A model generated the notes under the pieces. It searched no databases. It was given only the letters and a program-made list of their open reading frames with translations, and was not told the DNA's origin. A DNA stretch of 64,000 nucleotides from Cycas panzhihuaensis (Eukaryota > Cycadophyta). The stretch lies in NCBI GenBank assembly GCA_023213395.1, contig CM041465.1, forward strand, positions 59,403,741 to 59,467,740. Direction: 5' to 3'. A program made the translations under genes and the position numbers. Position 1 is the stretch's first letter. Each line of letters begins with the position of its first letter. Shown piece after piece: positions 11,852-22,979 of the stretch.

Positions 11852-11853
11852 AA

Positions 11854-12203
11854 TGAAGGATGCAAAGGTGCAAAGCAGGACTACAACGGTGAGTGCATGA
11901 TTGCTCGATTTAACATATCCTTCTGAATCAATAGTAGTGTTAAAAAATACTAGTGAGGTATTCCCACCCTATTTATAGAAATCTTAGGGAGGCAGCAAGC
12001 GCCTTAACCTGACCTACACATTAACCAATAATATTTAAATTAATATTAAAAAATACAAACACATATCTTAAGAGAAGTAGGTCATCATTTGGAGGCTCTA
12101 TGCGGCCTAGTATGTGGCTCTAGGTATCCTAGGGGGACCCAAAGGTGGATTTGAGGGGCCCTAGGTGCACATCTTCTTAGGAACATTGGGAGTTATCCCA
12201 ATA
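11854..12203 (-). repeat. 5' LTR of copia element
   Basis: Pairs with 4500-4849 and has the same length (350 bp). Its start on the minus strand is TATTGGGATAACTCCC, with one change in the terminal TG. It ends ...CCTTCA before the primer site. By eye the two LTRs differ at roughly one base in six, mostly transitions, so the insertion is old. Confidence 0.92.
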
Positions 12204-12208
12204 GGTGC
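12204..12208. repeat. Target site duplication, right copy (GGTGC)
   Basis: Perfect match to 4495-4499. The two copies bracket exactly the two LTR ends. Confidence 0.92.
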
Positions 12209-13550
12209 TTATTTTAAAAGAAAAAGTTGGTGAAAGATTGGTCAATAAGGGAACGATTGCTATGCTGAGGCACATATATGATAGTATCTATAAAGGAATT
12301 TATAATTACATGATTTATTTTTCTTAATTCTTCACTTTCTCTCCTTCTTCTTGACAAAGGTTCACCATAAAAAAGAGTAAAAGGAATAAACTTTGTATAC
12401 CTCTTATTTATTCTTTTCTTTCATAAAAAATAGAATTAATTTAATAATTTCATAGTTTCATGTTATTGAATCAATGGCAAAATCTTTCTAGGATCCTAAT
12501 CTAACTTTTTAACTAGGTATATGAGCTAAGTTCTTACTTCCATGTTAAATTGACTTATTGAATTCCACCTTTCATGGGTTGTTCAAGTGGACTTTAAGGT
12601 TGTATGTTAAGTTTATGCTTTGTATATCATATTTTATGGTTCATTTCCTTCATATAGAGTCATTATATGGATGAAAAATTATAAAATATATCAATGATCA
12701 TAGTTGTAAGAAGAAGAAGTCTAGAAGGAGCTTTGTACCACTTTAACCTTCATTTTTTGAATATGTATAAAAGATTTCTTTTAAAAACGTATTCATTGTA
12801 TCTTTCTATTTGAAATAAAAGTTTGTTTGAAGATTTTAAGATAGTTCCTTTTATTTGTTAATAATATTTCCTTAAAAAAAATGTATATCATTTTTTCTTT
12901 CTTTGTTTATTTTGAAAAGTGATTTTTCTTAGATTTATTAGTCTTTTGTTGCATTTTTTATAACTATATAATCACATCTTTATTTTTACCTTTTTTTATT
13001 TAATTAGACCCAAAACGTTGAAAGATATAAGAGAAGGAAAAATAATGAAAGAAAATAAAAATATTATTAGTATAGCTCTAAACTTAGATCTTGTTTACTT
13101 GATTGTATAGGTTAGCATATTCTTTTACCAAGTTCCATTCATATATCTTAGCCTCTTTTAAATCATTTTCAACTATACAACATAGCCAAGTAGAGACTCC
13201 TTCTTAGGATTTAGATAATGTTAGTTTTAGGGCTCTTGTAGGTTAACAAATCTCCTAATATTTAATTAAAAGAGAGGAAATATAAAGTTATTGAGAGGTA
13301 ATTAACCTAGATTGATTCCCAAATAACCATATTTCTAGTGACCATGTTAGGGAGTTGCCTTTTGTTTTTGTTGGTCATACATTTTTAGGCAATGAAAATA
13401 ACCCCTTCATCTTATTAAAGAAGGTCGTTGAGACTTCAAGGTCTTCCACTACACTTTGAACCTTAACATACCCATTTTACTCAAGAAGTTTCATCTACTA
13501 GTGAGGATATTTCTTAACATTAAGCACACAATACTTATTTGTATCCACTC
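12209..13550. other. AT-rich spacer, no gene recognised
   Basis: Right-hand continuation of the sequence into which the copia element inserted. There are long T-rich and A-rich runs and no open frame above 60 codons. Nothing could be assigned. Confidence 0.4.
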
Positions 13551-14370
13551 GAGGAATTAGACCAATTATATGAAGTATCTATTGAGCAAGGGTATTCTAA
13601 AATACCTTCTTATTTTATTGGTAGTATTACATTTACTTCAATTCAAGAAGAAATTTCTCTCATTTAAGAATCTTCATCTTACCTTGAGCTCATTCTAATC
13701 ATAGTTTATGCTCCTATTCATATACCTAGATATGATGATCCTTTCTACCATGACACTCATACCATGTCTACTTCACCTCACCATCATCAATTTGATCTAC
13801 TTTATAAGGGATACGAGTCAATATAGGCTGAGCTATTTGCTACCCCTAAGGTGACTCAATCCCCTTTTCCATCTCATTCATTTACTTATAAACCATCCTC
13901 CTCTCCTTACAAGGAAGTGAAAGATAATATATTTATTCATTCACAATGTCATATTTTATCTCATTTATTACAAAACTAGAATTATCCTCATCTTGCTATA
14001 TCTTCTATATATGAAAGACTTTTTGAATCACTCACCCAAGCAAACCATGTTTCTTCTCATTCTCCTATTTCCCCTTATATTGCTCTATCAACTTCAATAC
14101 TTAGACCAAATCCTTCATATTTAGGAAAGATAACTTCTATGTAATGTGTTTCCATTCCTTCCTAAGCTCACTAATAAGTGATTACACATAGGGTTATTTC
14201 TCAATGAGTTAGGCTTGTGACTCCTTCTCCTAGATCAAATAATCCTATTCCATCATTTAATACTATCTCTAATTTCTAAACTATTTATTTTCAGGTTGCT
14301 TCCACTCAATTCTAGGCCACTTCAATAGTTAATCCTTCTTCCTTATCTCATATTCCTAGGCCATTTCCAC
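13551..14370 (+). pseudogene. Possible decayed gag-like fragment, plus strand
   Basis: One reading frame with few stops gives a Pro/Tyr/His/Ser-rich protein: IPSYFIGSITFTSIQEE, then IHIPRYDDPFYHDTH, MSTSPHHHQFDLLYKGYE and LTQANHVSSHSPISPYIAL. The composition and a weak IP.S(F/Y)(L/I)GS..(S/T)..E match recall the N-terminal gag of copies A and C (FPTSFLGSTQESED at about 50970). No diagnostic gag core or zinc knuckle is present. It ends where similarity between copies A and B begins. It could equally be another low-complexity relic. Confidence 0.3.
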
Positions 14371-14436
14371 AACATACTTTGACTTGTTAGCAGCCAACTT
14401 TTAGAGGTGTGAACAGATCACAATATAAAGTGCAAG

Positions 14437-14900
14437 ATGATCCAAGACTTGGGCACATGGGTGACTAGACAAGTCTCTCAAGGTGGGTCATTGAGGAGTG
14501 GAAGGCGATGCTTTAGGATGAGACGAACTAAGATATCCACCTTGGCATTGAGAGTTCGAGGGATATGTTGGATGTCGACAGATGAAAAACAAGCCAACAG
14601 GGATCTCATGGTCGAGGCAAGGGCTCTCAGGTGTGGGCACCGCACTTGGTAGACCTAGGTGAGATGGGATACCACAATCTAAGAGTCACAAAGGAGAATG
14701 ATGGGTCCATGGTGGAAGCAAAGTGCATCAGTAAGGGCCTCAATAACAGTTATGTACTCAGCTTCGTTATCAGTGGCCTCTAGAAGGAAGATCCCAGAAC
14801 GTATGAAGTCATGTTTGGAAGGGTCATAGAGAATCCATACGGTGGAAGAAGGACTAGGGTTACCATGACTTTCGCCATTGGTAAAAATGAGTAATGCCAT
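14437..14900 (-). pseudogene. Second, archaeal-type RNase H ORF of copy A
   Basis: A free-standing minus-strand ORF beginning ATG at 14900. The first 73 codons are open and read MALLIFTNGESHGNPSPS, NEAEYITVIEALTDAL and LLCDS. The frame then continues past stops to LNAKVDILV. This is the type-I RNase H pattern of archaeal/bacterial style: D-G...NPG, NxAEY, DSQ and a late Asp. Here the first Asp is Asn (TNG for TDG) and NPG is NPS. RNase H removes element RNA from RNA:DNA hybrids. It sits downstream of the antisense gene, not inside pol, as in copies B and C. Confidence 0.88.
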
Positions 14901-15457
14901 GACAAAAATGGAGGTCTCGATAGAGAGGGAGTACTGACGGGATCAATAAATGAAGAGGACTCAACGATATGAAACCATCATAAGAGACTCGAATGGCTAT
15001 CAATAGATGCTGCAAAGGGTAAGAAGACCTAGAGATGAGGCTACCCAAGGGCAAAGAGGACTATCCAACGAACGGGAAAGAACCAGCGGTGAAAAGGCCC
15101 CTCTGAGGACTAAAGGTCACTTAAGAAAGCGAAACACGGTCCCAAACAAAGGGGATACTTCCTTTGGGAGCCCCAGATATGCGAATAGGAAGCAAAAATA
15201 GACTCCGGATGGCAAAATAAGCCAATAAGTATAAACTCGAGCATGCATAGGAGTGGCATATAAAACAAGGTAAAAGGGGCCTCACAAGGCCAAAGAAAGG
15301 GGTCCCATGAATGCAACCGGTAGGTTAAAGAAAAAAGAAGGCCATAGAGGCAAAACGGGAGATGGACCTAGAAGGCAAAGGTGATCAAGGAAGAGAGATG
15401 GTCTTGAAGGCTGTCGCGGTGAGAGAAACAAAAGAAGTGCACGTCGAGGACCTCGCC

Positions 15458-15464
15458 TATATAA
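15458..15464 (+). promoter_or_regulatory. TATA box of the antisense gene, copy A
   Basis: TATATAA inside CCTATATAAGGAAAA. The same motif is at the same place in B (44389-44395, +) and C (60787-60793, -), in a segment where the surroundings differ more. It faces the antisense gene. Confidence 0.6.
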
Positions 15465-15649
15465 GGAAAACTCAGCAAAAATGGAATTCATTTTCACAGG
15501 ATCGCGAATGATTCAAAGCCCTTCTCCTTATGTAGCAGAGCACCGCCCAACTTCAGAGGGGCATAGGGGGAGATCAGACCATTAGATCGGGGCACAGAGA
15601 CAACCAATGAGACCATAGGGACGAGATGGAAGTAGCAAGGCCAAATCTA

Positions 15650-16150
15650 GTGAGTGGATCGCCCATACCCAAACCCATTTTGTCATTTAAGTTTGATTAT
15701 TTTTTAGTGATTTTTGATGTAGTTTTGGTCCCCCTTATGGGCAAATAATGATCTCCTAGAATCTGAATTAGACCCAGTGAGAGGGGAGACCGGGGCATTA
15801 GGTAGCCCTGGTCTTGGTGGGCCTAAGTGTGGCCCACCCAGGCATTTTTTTTTCTTTTTTTAGGTAGGAAACCCTCCATTTTGGGGGGGTGATGTCGGCA
15901 CCCTAGCAAAGATCACAGTACCATGATCTTTGCCACGGGGCCATTGAGATAGAGTTAAAATCTCAGCGGGCCCTATGTTAAACTCTATAGTACCATGGAG
16001 TTTAGCACAGTATAAAGATAGATAATATGAAGAACATAAAAGATGGCCTCAAGGATAACCAAACCTCAATCATAGAGGAATGAGGGATAGCCCTGAAGGA
16101 AGGAAAGTAGGTTTAGATGGATTTTGATTAGTTTTTTGGGTGTTTTGCAG
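15650..16150 (+). other. Probable intron 1 of antisense gene, copy A
   Basis: Starts GTGAGT (TA|GTGAGTGG) and ends in TTTTTTGGGTGTTTTGCAG, a good plant-like donor and a polypyrimidine/GCAG acceptor. Both ends are conserved in copy B (44581; 45079). Inferred from sequence only. Confidence 0.5.
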
Positions 16151-17052
16151 GTAGTTATCGTGGTGGACAACTGCAAGAATATAGGATTGGTTATGCTTAG
16201 TTTTATCGAGATGACGACACAAGGAGACCAATGAGTACTTGGGAGGTATGGCCTATTGAAGGCCATTTGGACACCGCAGTATGCATCTAACCAGCATCTT
16301 CCAATGGATACTATCTTTCACTAGGATCGATAGAGGCATGTATTCCATCTCCCCCAAGTGGGAGATATCACAATCATACCAAGAGATGTTAGGAGGATCC
16401 TAGGGGTACTAGAAGCACAAGCACCAGCGTCGCTAGGCGTATTGCCTAGTAATAACACTGCACACAGGGAGGCAGTGACCTATTTGATAAGTCAAGACCA
16501 GTGGGAGAGGAGAGGCATACTAGGTCAGAGTATGATCATGTCTAGGATTTCTCGTGTGCAAAAATTGATTACACTGTGTATTCTATTTCGAATATCCTAG
16601 AAACAGAATTATAAGGACATACTCAGCGGATGGATGGATACGGTGAGGAGATGCGAGGCTAGGGAGAGATTGGACTGGGCCACACTAATAGTGGTAAACC
16701 TGGTCATCCAATTGGATGCCATCAAGGTAACGGGGAGAGGAGGACTATCCTATAGCACGTTTCTACAGTGTTGGTTCTTTGATCACTTTAGAGTAGTGGC
16801 ACCACCAAAAGGGTCCTACCCAATTTCAACATGGGCTCCCATGGTCCACAAGTGGCAGACTCAGTTCATGGGAACCAAGGACTAGCCACATGTCAGGCAT
16901 TCAGTGGAGGCTACATCACTAGACCTCCTTACCATGGCAGTCTACACATCAGATCCATATAGAGGGGTAAGGTGGGATAGTGATAACAAGGCAGGAGGAG
17001 TAGGAGGTGCCCTTGGTGAGGGAGATGATGACGATGGAGATGACGAGGGTGA

Positions 17053-17180
17053 TGGGGCCAGCTCATCAAGAGCAGTAGGTGGAAAGGTGGGTTTGTCAAG
17101 GACTATAGGAGGAGAGGTAGGACCATTCGAAGCTATAAGAGGAGAGGTGGATCCATCAGGGACTACAAGGAGAGGTGGAG
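17053..17180 (+). repeat. Tandem repeat of about 30 bp coding for GPSxxxGGEV-like units
   Basis: Four degenerate units in the antisense gene (SSSRAVGGKV, GLSRTIGGEV and so on). Equivalent units are present in B (45985-46105) and C (59152-59275), with different unit sequences. Confidence 0.65.
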
Positions 17181-17379
17181 TTTCTTAAACACTAGTTTGG
17201 AAGCTAAGGATAGTGGGGAGAGTTCAAGCAATGGTAACACCAATAAAGGAGGGGCGGACATGCCTCGATAGGCCAAGCAGTCAGAGAGATGGTGCCGAAG
17301 GAGGAGGAGGTACCAGAAGCAGGGGGAAGACTCGAGGAGGAGGTGATCATCCGAGTTAAGGAGCTGACAGTTCTAGTAG

Positions 17380-17490
17380 GTGAGATACTACATTTACCCG
17401 TCATCTTTCGATCACTAGATATCTAGTTGTTATGCTTCATTTGATTTACTAGGTATAGATATATATACATACTGACATGTCACATGTTAG
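17380..17490 (+). other. Probable intron 2 of antisense gene, copy A
   Basis: Begins GTGAGATAC after CTAGTAG and ends CACATGTTAG. It separates the repeat/acidic exon from the coiled-coil exon and is stop-rich and T/A-rich. Copy C has the same donor (58934, minus), but its acceptor AG has become GG. Confidence 0.55.
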
Positions 17491-18197
17491 GTTCTATAGG
17501 AGCGATGGACATTAGGAGGTTAATTGAGGCAGTAGTCCAGGAGATGTTCCCTCAGGTCTATGTGAAGGGACAGCCTCCTATCCAGGTAGGAGAGGAGCCA
17601 CAGTCAACAGGGGACCACATGATAGCGTTCACCCCTTTAGTCAGGGCCAGAGATGTATGGGTGGAAGAGTCTCAGGAGTACAAGGTGCAAGTGAGATAGC
17701 TACAGGGAGAGCTAGAGGTGACTAGAGCAGAGAGAGATGCTCTATGAGGCTAGGTCTAGACTCTAGAGGCTCAGGAGGAGTAGGTGGTGATGCAGAGAGT
17801 CACATCAGGATAACAGTGCTGGAGGAGTGGCTCTAAGGAGTGGAGGGTGAGAGGGATCCTATCCAGGCATGATATGATCAATTGGTGGGTCAAATTGCAT
17901 CAAGGTCATCGATGATAAGGACATATACCCACACAGAGACGATGACCCCAAGGAGGCTTCGGGATGAGGGGAGCGAGGCAGGGAGCTCCAAGAGGTGTTG
18001 GAGGAGTCTTGGAGGCATGTGGTCCCCAGGTGAGAGATCACATAGACCAAGAGATGATACCTTGGGAGAAGCGAGGCACTAGAGAGTATGATACAATAGT
18101 TTTTGATTTGACATGGAAAAGCACTAGACCTCTAGGGAGTCACCATATATTGCCACATGATTGTACTCCTCCCTGCAAAGATTCTAGCTTCCCGTAG

Positions 18198-18850
18198 ATG
18201 ATGTACCATACCTTGTATGATATGACATATGACGATTTTATGTATATAGACGGGGCCATTGGCACCCTATTTGATATAGGTTGATGTGTGTGATGACACA
18301 TGATGATGGATGATATTATGTTTACTTTTATATATATGTATATATGTATATGTATGAGGGTGCATGAATGCACAAGGAACTATAGATTATGTTGTTTTTG
18401 AGTTAATAATTATATGGTTTATGTTAGAGGATTGTTTAAGTTACACACATTTCCTTTCATGCAGGGCCATATTCCTAGCAGGCACACACATGATCACCAT
18501 GAGTAGTGGTGATGAATATATGTGAGGCTAGGAGATAGGGTGGTATACATGTCAACATAGGAGCATAGCAGGATATGTAAAGCAAGCACTAGCAGGAAGG
18601 GAGTGATAATACTCTAGCATGCCATCCTAGTTGGGGAATATTCCTAGGCTCATGAGTGACAGGGATGACACACCCAATTAGGAGGATAGGGCCCCAAAGA
18701 AAGAGGGATAAGGGGTTCTATAAGAGGAACCCAAAAGAATTAAGAAGGCCACCCTAAGCCACCATTCCACCTGTGACTAAGGGGAATGGAGGCGCACCTA
18801 GCGTGGTAGTTTTTTTAGAGTGTAAAGAGAAGAGTGACATAGTCATGCAT
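18198..18850 (-). other. Region between integrase and antisense gene, copy A
   Basis: No ORF on either strand that is conserved among copies. The block around 18460-18560 (TTTCATGCAGGGCCATATTC) is shared with B at 46228 and C at 57800-57830 and can serve as an alignment anchor. Confidence 0.55.
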
Positions 18851-20222
18851 AAAATTTTTTCAAGAATTTCCCATTAACAACCTTCTCAAATTCAAGGCCC
18901 TCCAAGATAGCGATCCTCTAAGCATCGCTCCCAAAGCTTTCTAGAATGACAAAGGGGCCAATCCATTTGGGTCTAAATTTGGTCAAGTAATCATAGAGAT
19001 ATTCTAGTTTGAGGATGTGGTCCCCAGGATGTAAAGGATAGGAATAAATGTATTTATCATAGGTCCTTTATGCCCTAGCCTTAGAGGCAAGGTTGGCTTG
19101 GTAAGTGGCCAAGCACTTCTCATCTAAGGCCTTGAGGTCTAAGAGGTGATCCTAGCAGATAGACTCCCCGTCGACAAGACCTCATAGAGAGACCTATAGA
19201 GAAGGAATCTCCACTTCCAATGGGAGAACCACCTCCATCTCATAGACTAGAGAGAAAGGAGTCATTCCCGTAGCCATATAGATAGACATGTGATACGTCC
19301 ATAGGGCGAAAGGGAGCTAGAGGTGCCAATCTCTTTGAGATTAGGCTATGGTCTTCTTTAGAATATTTATAAGAGTTTTGTTGAACGATTTGACGTGGCC
19401 ATTGGCCTAGGGGTAGTGAGAAGAGGGAGTTTTATAAGAAATGTTAAATTTCTCATAAAGCTCATCCATCTCCTTATTGAAAAAAAGAGTTCTTTTGTCT
19501 ATGATTAGGACATCAGGAACCCCAAAATGACAAATGATATGTTGTTAGACGAAGGTGGCTATCATCTTACTAGGAGTAGTAGTCAAAGGAATAGCTTTTG
19601 CCTATTTAGTAAAGTACTCTATAGCAGTCAAGATGAACTTGTGCTACAATGAAGAGGATGGGGATATGGCTCCAATAAGGTCCAACCCCCACTGGGAGAA
19701 GGGCCATGGGGATATAATGGGATGGAGAGCCTTGAAAGGCAAGTGGGTGATGTCGTCATGTTCCTGGCATCGTCGACATCTCAGGGCGTAAGCATGGGCA
19801 TCCTTAAAGAGGGACAACCAATAGTACCCCATGTGGAGGATCCTTTAGGCCATGGATTGGCCCCCAAAGTGGCCCTCACAAATGTAATTATGGTATTCAC
19901 AGAGTATCTAGTTCACTTTGTCAGGGGTGACGCAGTAAAGAAGGATCCCATCGAAGGATCTTTTGTATAATACCCCACCCATAAGGAAGTACTACCTGGC
20001 AGTAGCTTGAATTCGAGACCTAACTTTACCGCTAGCATTAGGGTGATATTGTTGCTGAGTGAGGTGTTGCATGATGTCCCCATACCACTTACTATCATCA
20101 AGCAGATGAGATGGGGAGTCCTGAAAAGCTAGGATAGGCTTGTTAGGGAGAGAATCATCAATAGGAATATCCAAAGGGTTTGGGATAGGAGTGTCAGCAA
20201 GCTGCTTGGCCACTACCATCCC
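18851..20222 (-). pseudogene. Integrase of copy A (catalytic Glu replaced by Lys)
   Basis: Minus-strand order: a spacer protein segment (ADTPIPNPLDIPIDDSLP), then the zinc HHCC region ending LFKDAHAYALRCRRCQEH, which keeps both Cys, and SPWPFSQWGLDLIGAI with the first catalytic Asp. The second Asp block reads LIIDKRTLF, and the third block NGHVKSFNKT has Lys for the catalytic Glu (codon at 19389-19391). It ends with a GPF/Y-type segment (KWIGPF) and a tail GKFLKKFYA. No chromodomain is seen. Stops include one at 19992-19994, at the same place as one in copy C. Integrase would insert the cDNA; this copy cannot. Confidence 0.92.
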
Positions 20223-20640
20223 CTTCTTTAACTTCCTGTTAATAATTTAGAAATCAAATTTTTGAAGGAGGATGGACCACTTACCAGTCCTACCTATCAA
20301 GTTAGGTCAGGTGAGTAAGTAACGCAGGGGATCAGATTGAACAATCACCTAAGTAGTATTCCCAAGCAAGTAGTATCTGAGCTTCTTAGTTGCATATACT
20401 GAAAAGAGGCATTCCTTCTCTGTGAGGGAGTAGTTCAGTTCAACAGCCACGAGGGTATGACTGATGAAGTAAATAGCCCTCTCGACTCCTGAATCATCCT
20501 CTTGGGCTAACATGGTCCCTAAAGACTCATTAGTTGCCAAGGTATAAAGGATGCATGGGCTATCAAAGAGAGGGAGCGCCAATGTCGGGGTGGAAGCGAG
20601 GGCTTCTTTAAGTTCTTCGAAGCTTTATTGGGCCTTAGAA
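20223..20640 (-). pseudogene. RT-linked (gypsy-type) RNase H of copy A
   Basis: The open frame 20582-20349 reads LYTLATNESLGTMLAQEDDSG, AIYFISHTLVAVELNYS, EKECLFSVYATKKLRYYLLGN. This is the RNase H fused to RT in Ty3/gypsy. The first catalytic Asp is Asn here (TNES), whereas copy C keeps TDES. The second acidic residue, in EKEC, is present. It is followed by NRKLKKGMVVAKQLADT, leading into integrase, with no archaeal RNase H in between. Confidence 0.88.
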
Positions 20641-21568
20641 GACCAAATGAATGGGGCTCCCTTCTTTAATAGGCTGGTGAGTAGTTTCACGTTTATGGTG
20701 AAGTTCTATAAGAAATGCCCAAGGAATCCAAGCCTACCTAAAAATGACTTAATCTATCATTGGGTTTTAGGAGGTGGCATGTCAAGGATGGCCTTGACTT
20801 TATCAGGGTTGATTTAGATCCCTTGCTTTGACACAAGGAAACCAAGGAGTTTGCTAGTCATCACAGCAAACACACATTTCAGAGGGTTGAGGCTTACATG
20901 GTATTTGTAGCATCGCATGAGATAGCCCACAAATCAGAAGGATGATGGGCTCTAACATGTGAGAGACCCATCATGTCATCCATGAAGACGTCCAAGAATT
21001 TGTTGATAAGATCATGAAAAATGAATTGTATCACCCTTTAATAAGTAACACCTACATTGTTTAATCTAAAAGGCATCGCCTTATAGGTGAAAGTACCCCA
21101 CGAAGTAGTGAAGGCCATCTTATGATGATCTTTAGGAGAGATCTGAATTTGGTTATAGCTAGAGAAGCTATCCATTAAGGACATGACTTTGAAACCGGTG
21201 GTTCGATCAATAATTTGATCAATAAAGGGAAGTGGGAAATTGTCCTTAACACATATATTGTTGATGTCATAGAAATCAATACATATCTAGATTATCCCGT
21301 TCTTTTTAGCAATAGGGATAATGTTAGACACCCATTTAGGGTAGTCGATGGAAGTGATCAATATTGCATCCAGGAGTTTCTCAACTTCCATTTTAATAAC
21401 AATTGAGAGTTTAGGATGAAGAGGGTGTTGCTTCTGATGCATAGGACGAGCGCCAAGAATAGTGGTAAGGTTGTGGGTAATGATTAAAGGGTTAATTCCC
21501 TTTATATCATAATAGTCCCATGCAAAAACATCCTGAAACTCTTGGAACAGAAGAGTATACTCCTTCAC
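20641..21568 (-). pseudogene. Reverse transcriptase of copy A
   Basis: The N-terminal frame 21568-21287 reads FQEFQDVFAWDYYDIKGINP, EVEKLLDAILITSIDYPKW and SNIIPIAKKNGII, then meets TAG at 21287-21289. The reading continues with ICIDFYDINN, KDNFPLPFIDQIIDRTTG, SLMDSFSSYNQI with the first Asp, and FMDDMMG with both active-site Asp near 20975. It is typical Ty3/gypsy RT, synthesising cDNA from element RNA. The stop at 21287 coincides with one in copy C (54991-54993). Frames drift after FMDD. Confidence 0.92.
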
Positions 21569-21628
21569 TTCATCAAGAGAGCATTCTGCCCCTACCTTAA
21601 TGACTTTGACTAGGGAAAGGACTATGTC

Positions 21629-22363
21629 CTAGGTTGCCCCCATGCACATGACATTCCTCTCCTCAAAGTCGAGGGGGGCTCGATCAATAGGAAGGGATGG
21701 AACAAGGGGTGAAATTAGATTAGTGAGAGAAGACCTAATAGCCAAGACCTTCTGATATCTAAGCCTATGGTGACCAGAATGAAGGTTGGCCATAGAGCCT
21801 GCTAAGTGCTCAAGTAGGGCTTCATCATTCTGAAAGTAGTCCAACCCATAGATGACCATGCTTCGGGAAGACAAAGGGTGAAGGGAAGTAGAGGCAGCAG
21901 GACCATAGTGGTCATCACGCCACTTGACATACTTGAAGGACTCCTTAGAAGATCCAGGAAGAAGTCCCCGATAAGGGACAACATGAGGCTCCCTAACCTC
22001 ATTACCTATATGTGACAATGAAGGGGAAGACTCAAGGAGCACCTGATCAAGAGGGGCGATGACATGAGACACAAGAGAAGAACTAGTCTCTCCAACTATA
22101 GAGGTTCCAGAGTGGGATCTAGAACAAAAGAGATACCCCCTACTCATGCCCAGAAGGGAGATAGGGTGAGTGAGGTCCTCATCCTCACCATCAGACTCAT
22201 CATCATAAAGTATGATAAGGTACCCATAACTATCGACACCAATAGGGGCAAAACACGTAAGGTTGGAAGAAGAGGAGAAAGGATCTTCTTCCGAAGGAGA
22301 TATATCAGGGATGTCAATAGAACAAGCAGAGGTATGGGTAGAAGGGTCTTTGTCACCTTTCAC
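21629..22363 (-). pseudogene. Protease-RT linker ORF of copy A (244 codons open)
   Basis: This is the longest open frame in the window. It starts at an internal Met and is really the middle of pol, between the protease and RT. It is rich in Ser, Pro and acidic residues (DIPDISPSEEDPFSSSSNL, DDESDGEDEDLTHP). Conserved blocks VDSYGYL, YFQNDEALLEHLAG and RAPLDFEE are shared with copy C and the fragment at 1290-1605. No enzyme motif is seen. Its function is unknown; such spacers separate protease and RT in Tat elements. It should not be mistaken for a host gene. Confidence 0.88.
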
Positions 22364-22439
22364 TTGACCATGAGATACTTGACAGGATTAACGTGGTTGT
22401 TTAGTGAGAGCAAGCTCCCAAGAGATGACTCTCATTCAC

Positions 22440-22972
22440 CCTTCATGGATGAATTTAAGTTGTCCCCAATAGGACGAGCACACGGCTTCCATCTGGTCGA
22501 TCCATGGGCATCCTAACAAAAGATTATAGTCAACGTCAACATCGAGGACTATAATATCCATGAGGACAGTCTTGTCCTTGAGAGTAAGAGGGATATACAC
22601 CGATCCCAAGGGTGTCTTTTCATTACCATCGTAGCCTTAACACCGCCACGAAACCAATTCTAAAGCTGATATGTTAAGCTCTTGCATAACACGCAAGTGC
22701 ATGACATTAATAGAAGAACCATTGTCGATAACAGTTCTTTATAAGGTATAGTCAAGAGTATCAATGGTAATAGTGAAATAGAAGTATCATTAGTGCTCCC
22801 TTTCGCTAGCAGGGGGAAGATCCTTAGGATCGAAGGAGATGATGAGCTCACAACTTGGGGTGACACACAAGGCATGAATGGGCATATCTCCTAATCCTAA
22901 GGCCTCTAAGAGTAACATGCATTGTTTAGGGTAGCACCTCAAGATGTCCATTATGGACATTCTGGTGGCCAC
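22440..22972 (-). pseudogene. Aspartic protease of copy A, DNG active site
   Basis: The frame from 22972 reads MATRMSIMDILRCYPKQCML, with CELIISFDPKDLPP in its second half. The reading continues, after frame changes, into RTVIDNGSSINVMHLRVMQEL, where the active-site triad is Asp-Asn-Gly (Asp codon at 22734-22736). It ends VDYNLLLGCPWI, the conserved C-terminal protease motif (YNLLLGRPWL). The retropepsin-type protease would cut gag-pol. DNG in place of DTG/DSG occurs in this side of gypsy as far as I recall. Confidence 0.82.
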
Positions 22973-22979
22973 AATATGA

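Larger units (their letters stand above)
4500..12203 (-). mobile_element. Complete but inactive Ty1/copia retrotransposon, minus strand
   Basis: The element is about 7.7 kb. It is bounded by two 350-bp LTRs, with a primer binding site inside the 5' LTR, a polypurine tract inside the 3' LTR, and a perfect 5-bp target duplication. Domain order on the minus strand is gag, protease remnant, GAG-pre-integrase, integrase, RT, RNase H, which is the copia order. A 3-kb AT-rich leader separates the primer site from gag. The protease active-site region is deleted, the integrase catalytic Glu is Lys, and the RT YVDD box is YVDK. The copy is therefore dead at three enzymes besides carrying many stops. 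It was inserted as a whole; later loss was by point mutation and small deletions. Confidence 0.95.
16151..18197 (+). pseudogene. Antisense plant-mobile-domain-like gene, copy A
   Basis: Antisense to the element. Frames at 16358-16600, 16634-16885, 16904-17188, 17484-17699 and 17964-18197 form one product. The N-terminal block resembles the plant mobile domain (PMD, known from MAIN/MAIL1-type proteins and from transposons): GDITIIPRDVRRILGV, then ERLDWATLIVVNLV and GGLSYSTFLQCWFFDHF. An acidic stretch (DDDDGDDEGDG) and tandem repeats of about ten residues follow (17053-17180). A probable intron occupies 17380-17490. The last exon begins with QEMFPQVYV and contains a likely coiled coil (LQGELEVTRAERDAL). 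Several stops are present. The role is unknown; PMD proteins are linked to silencing and genome defence in plants. Confidence 0.75.

Noticed and set aside
13551-14370. Host protein-coding exon
   Set aside because: Composition resembles gypsy gag N-terminus, there are several stops in frame, and no splice-bounded structure. Kept as a low-confidence gag-like relic.
21629-22363. 244-codon ORF as a possible host gene
   Set aside because: It is the protease-RT linker of copy A, with the same text in copy C and the fragment at 1290-1605, and is part of pol.
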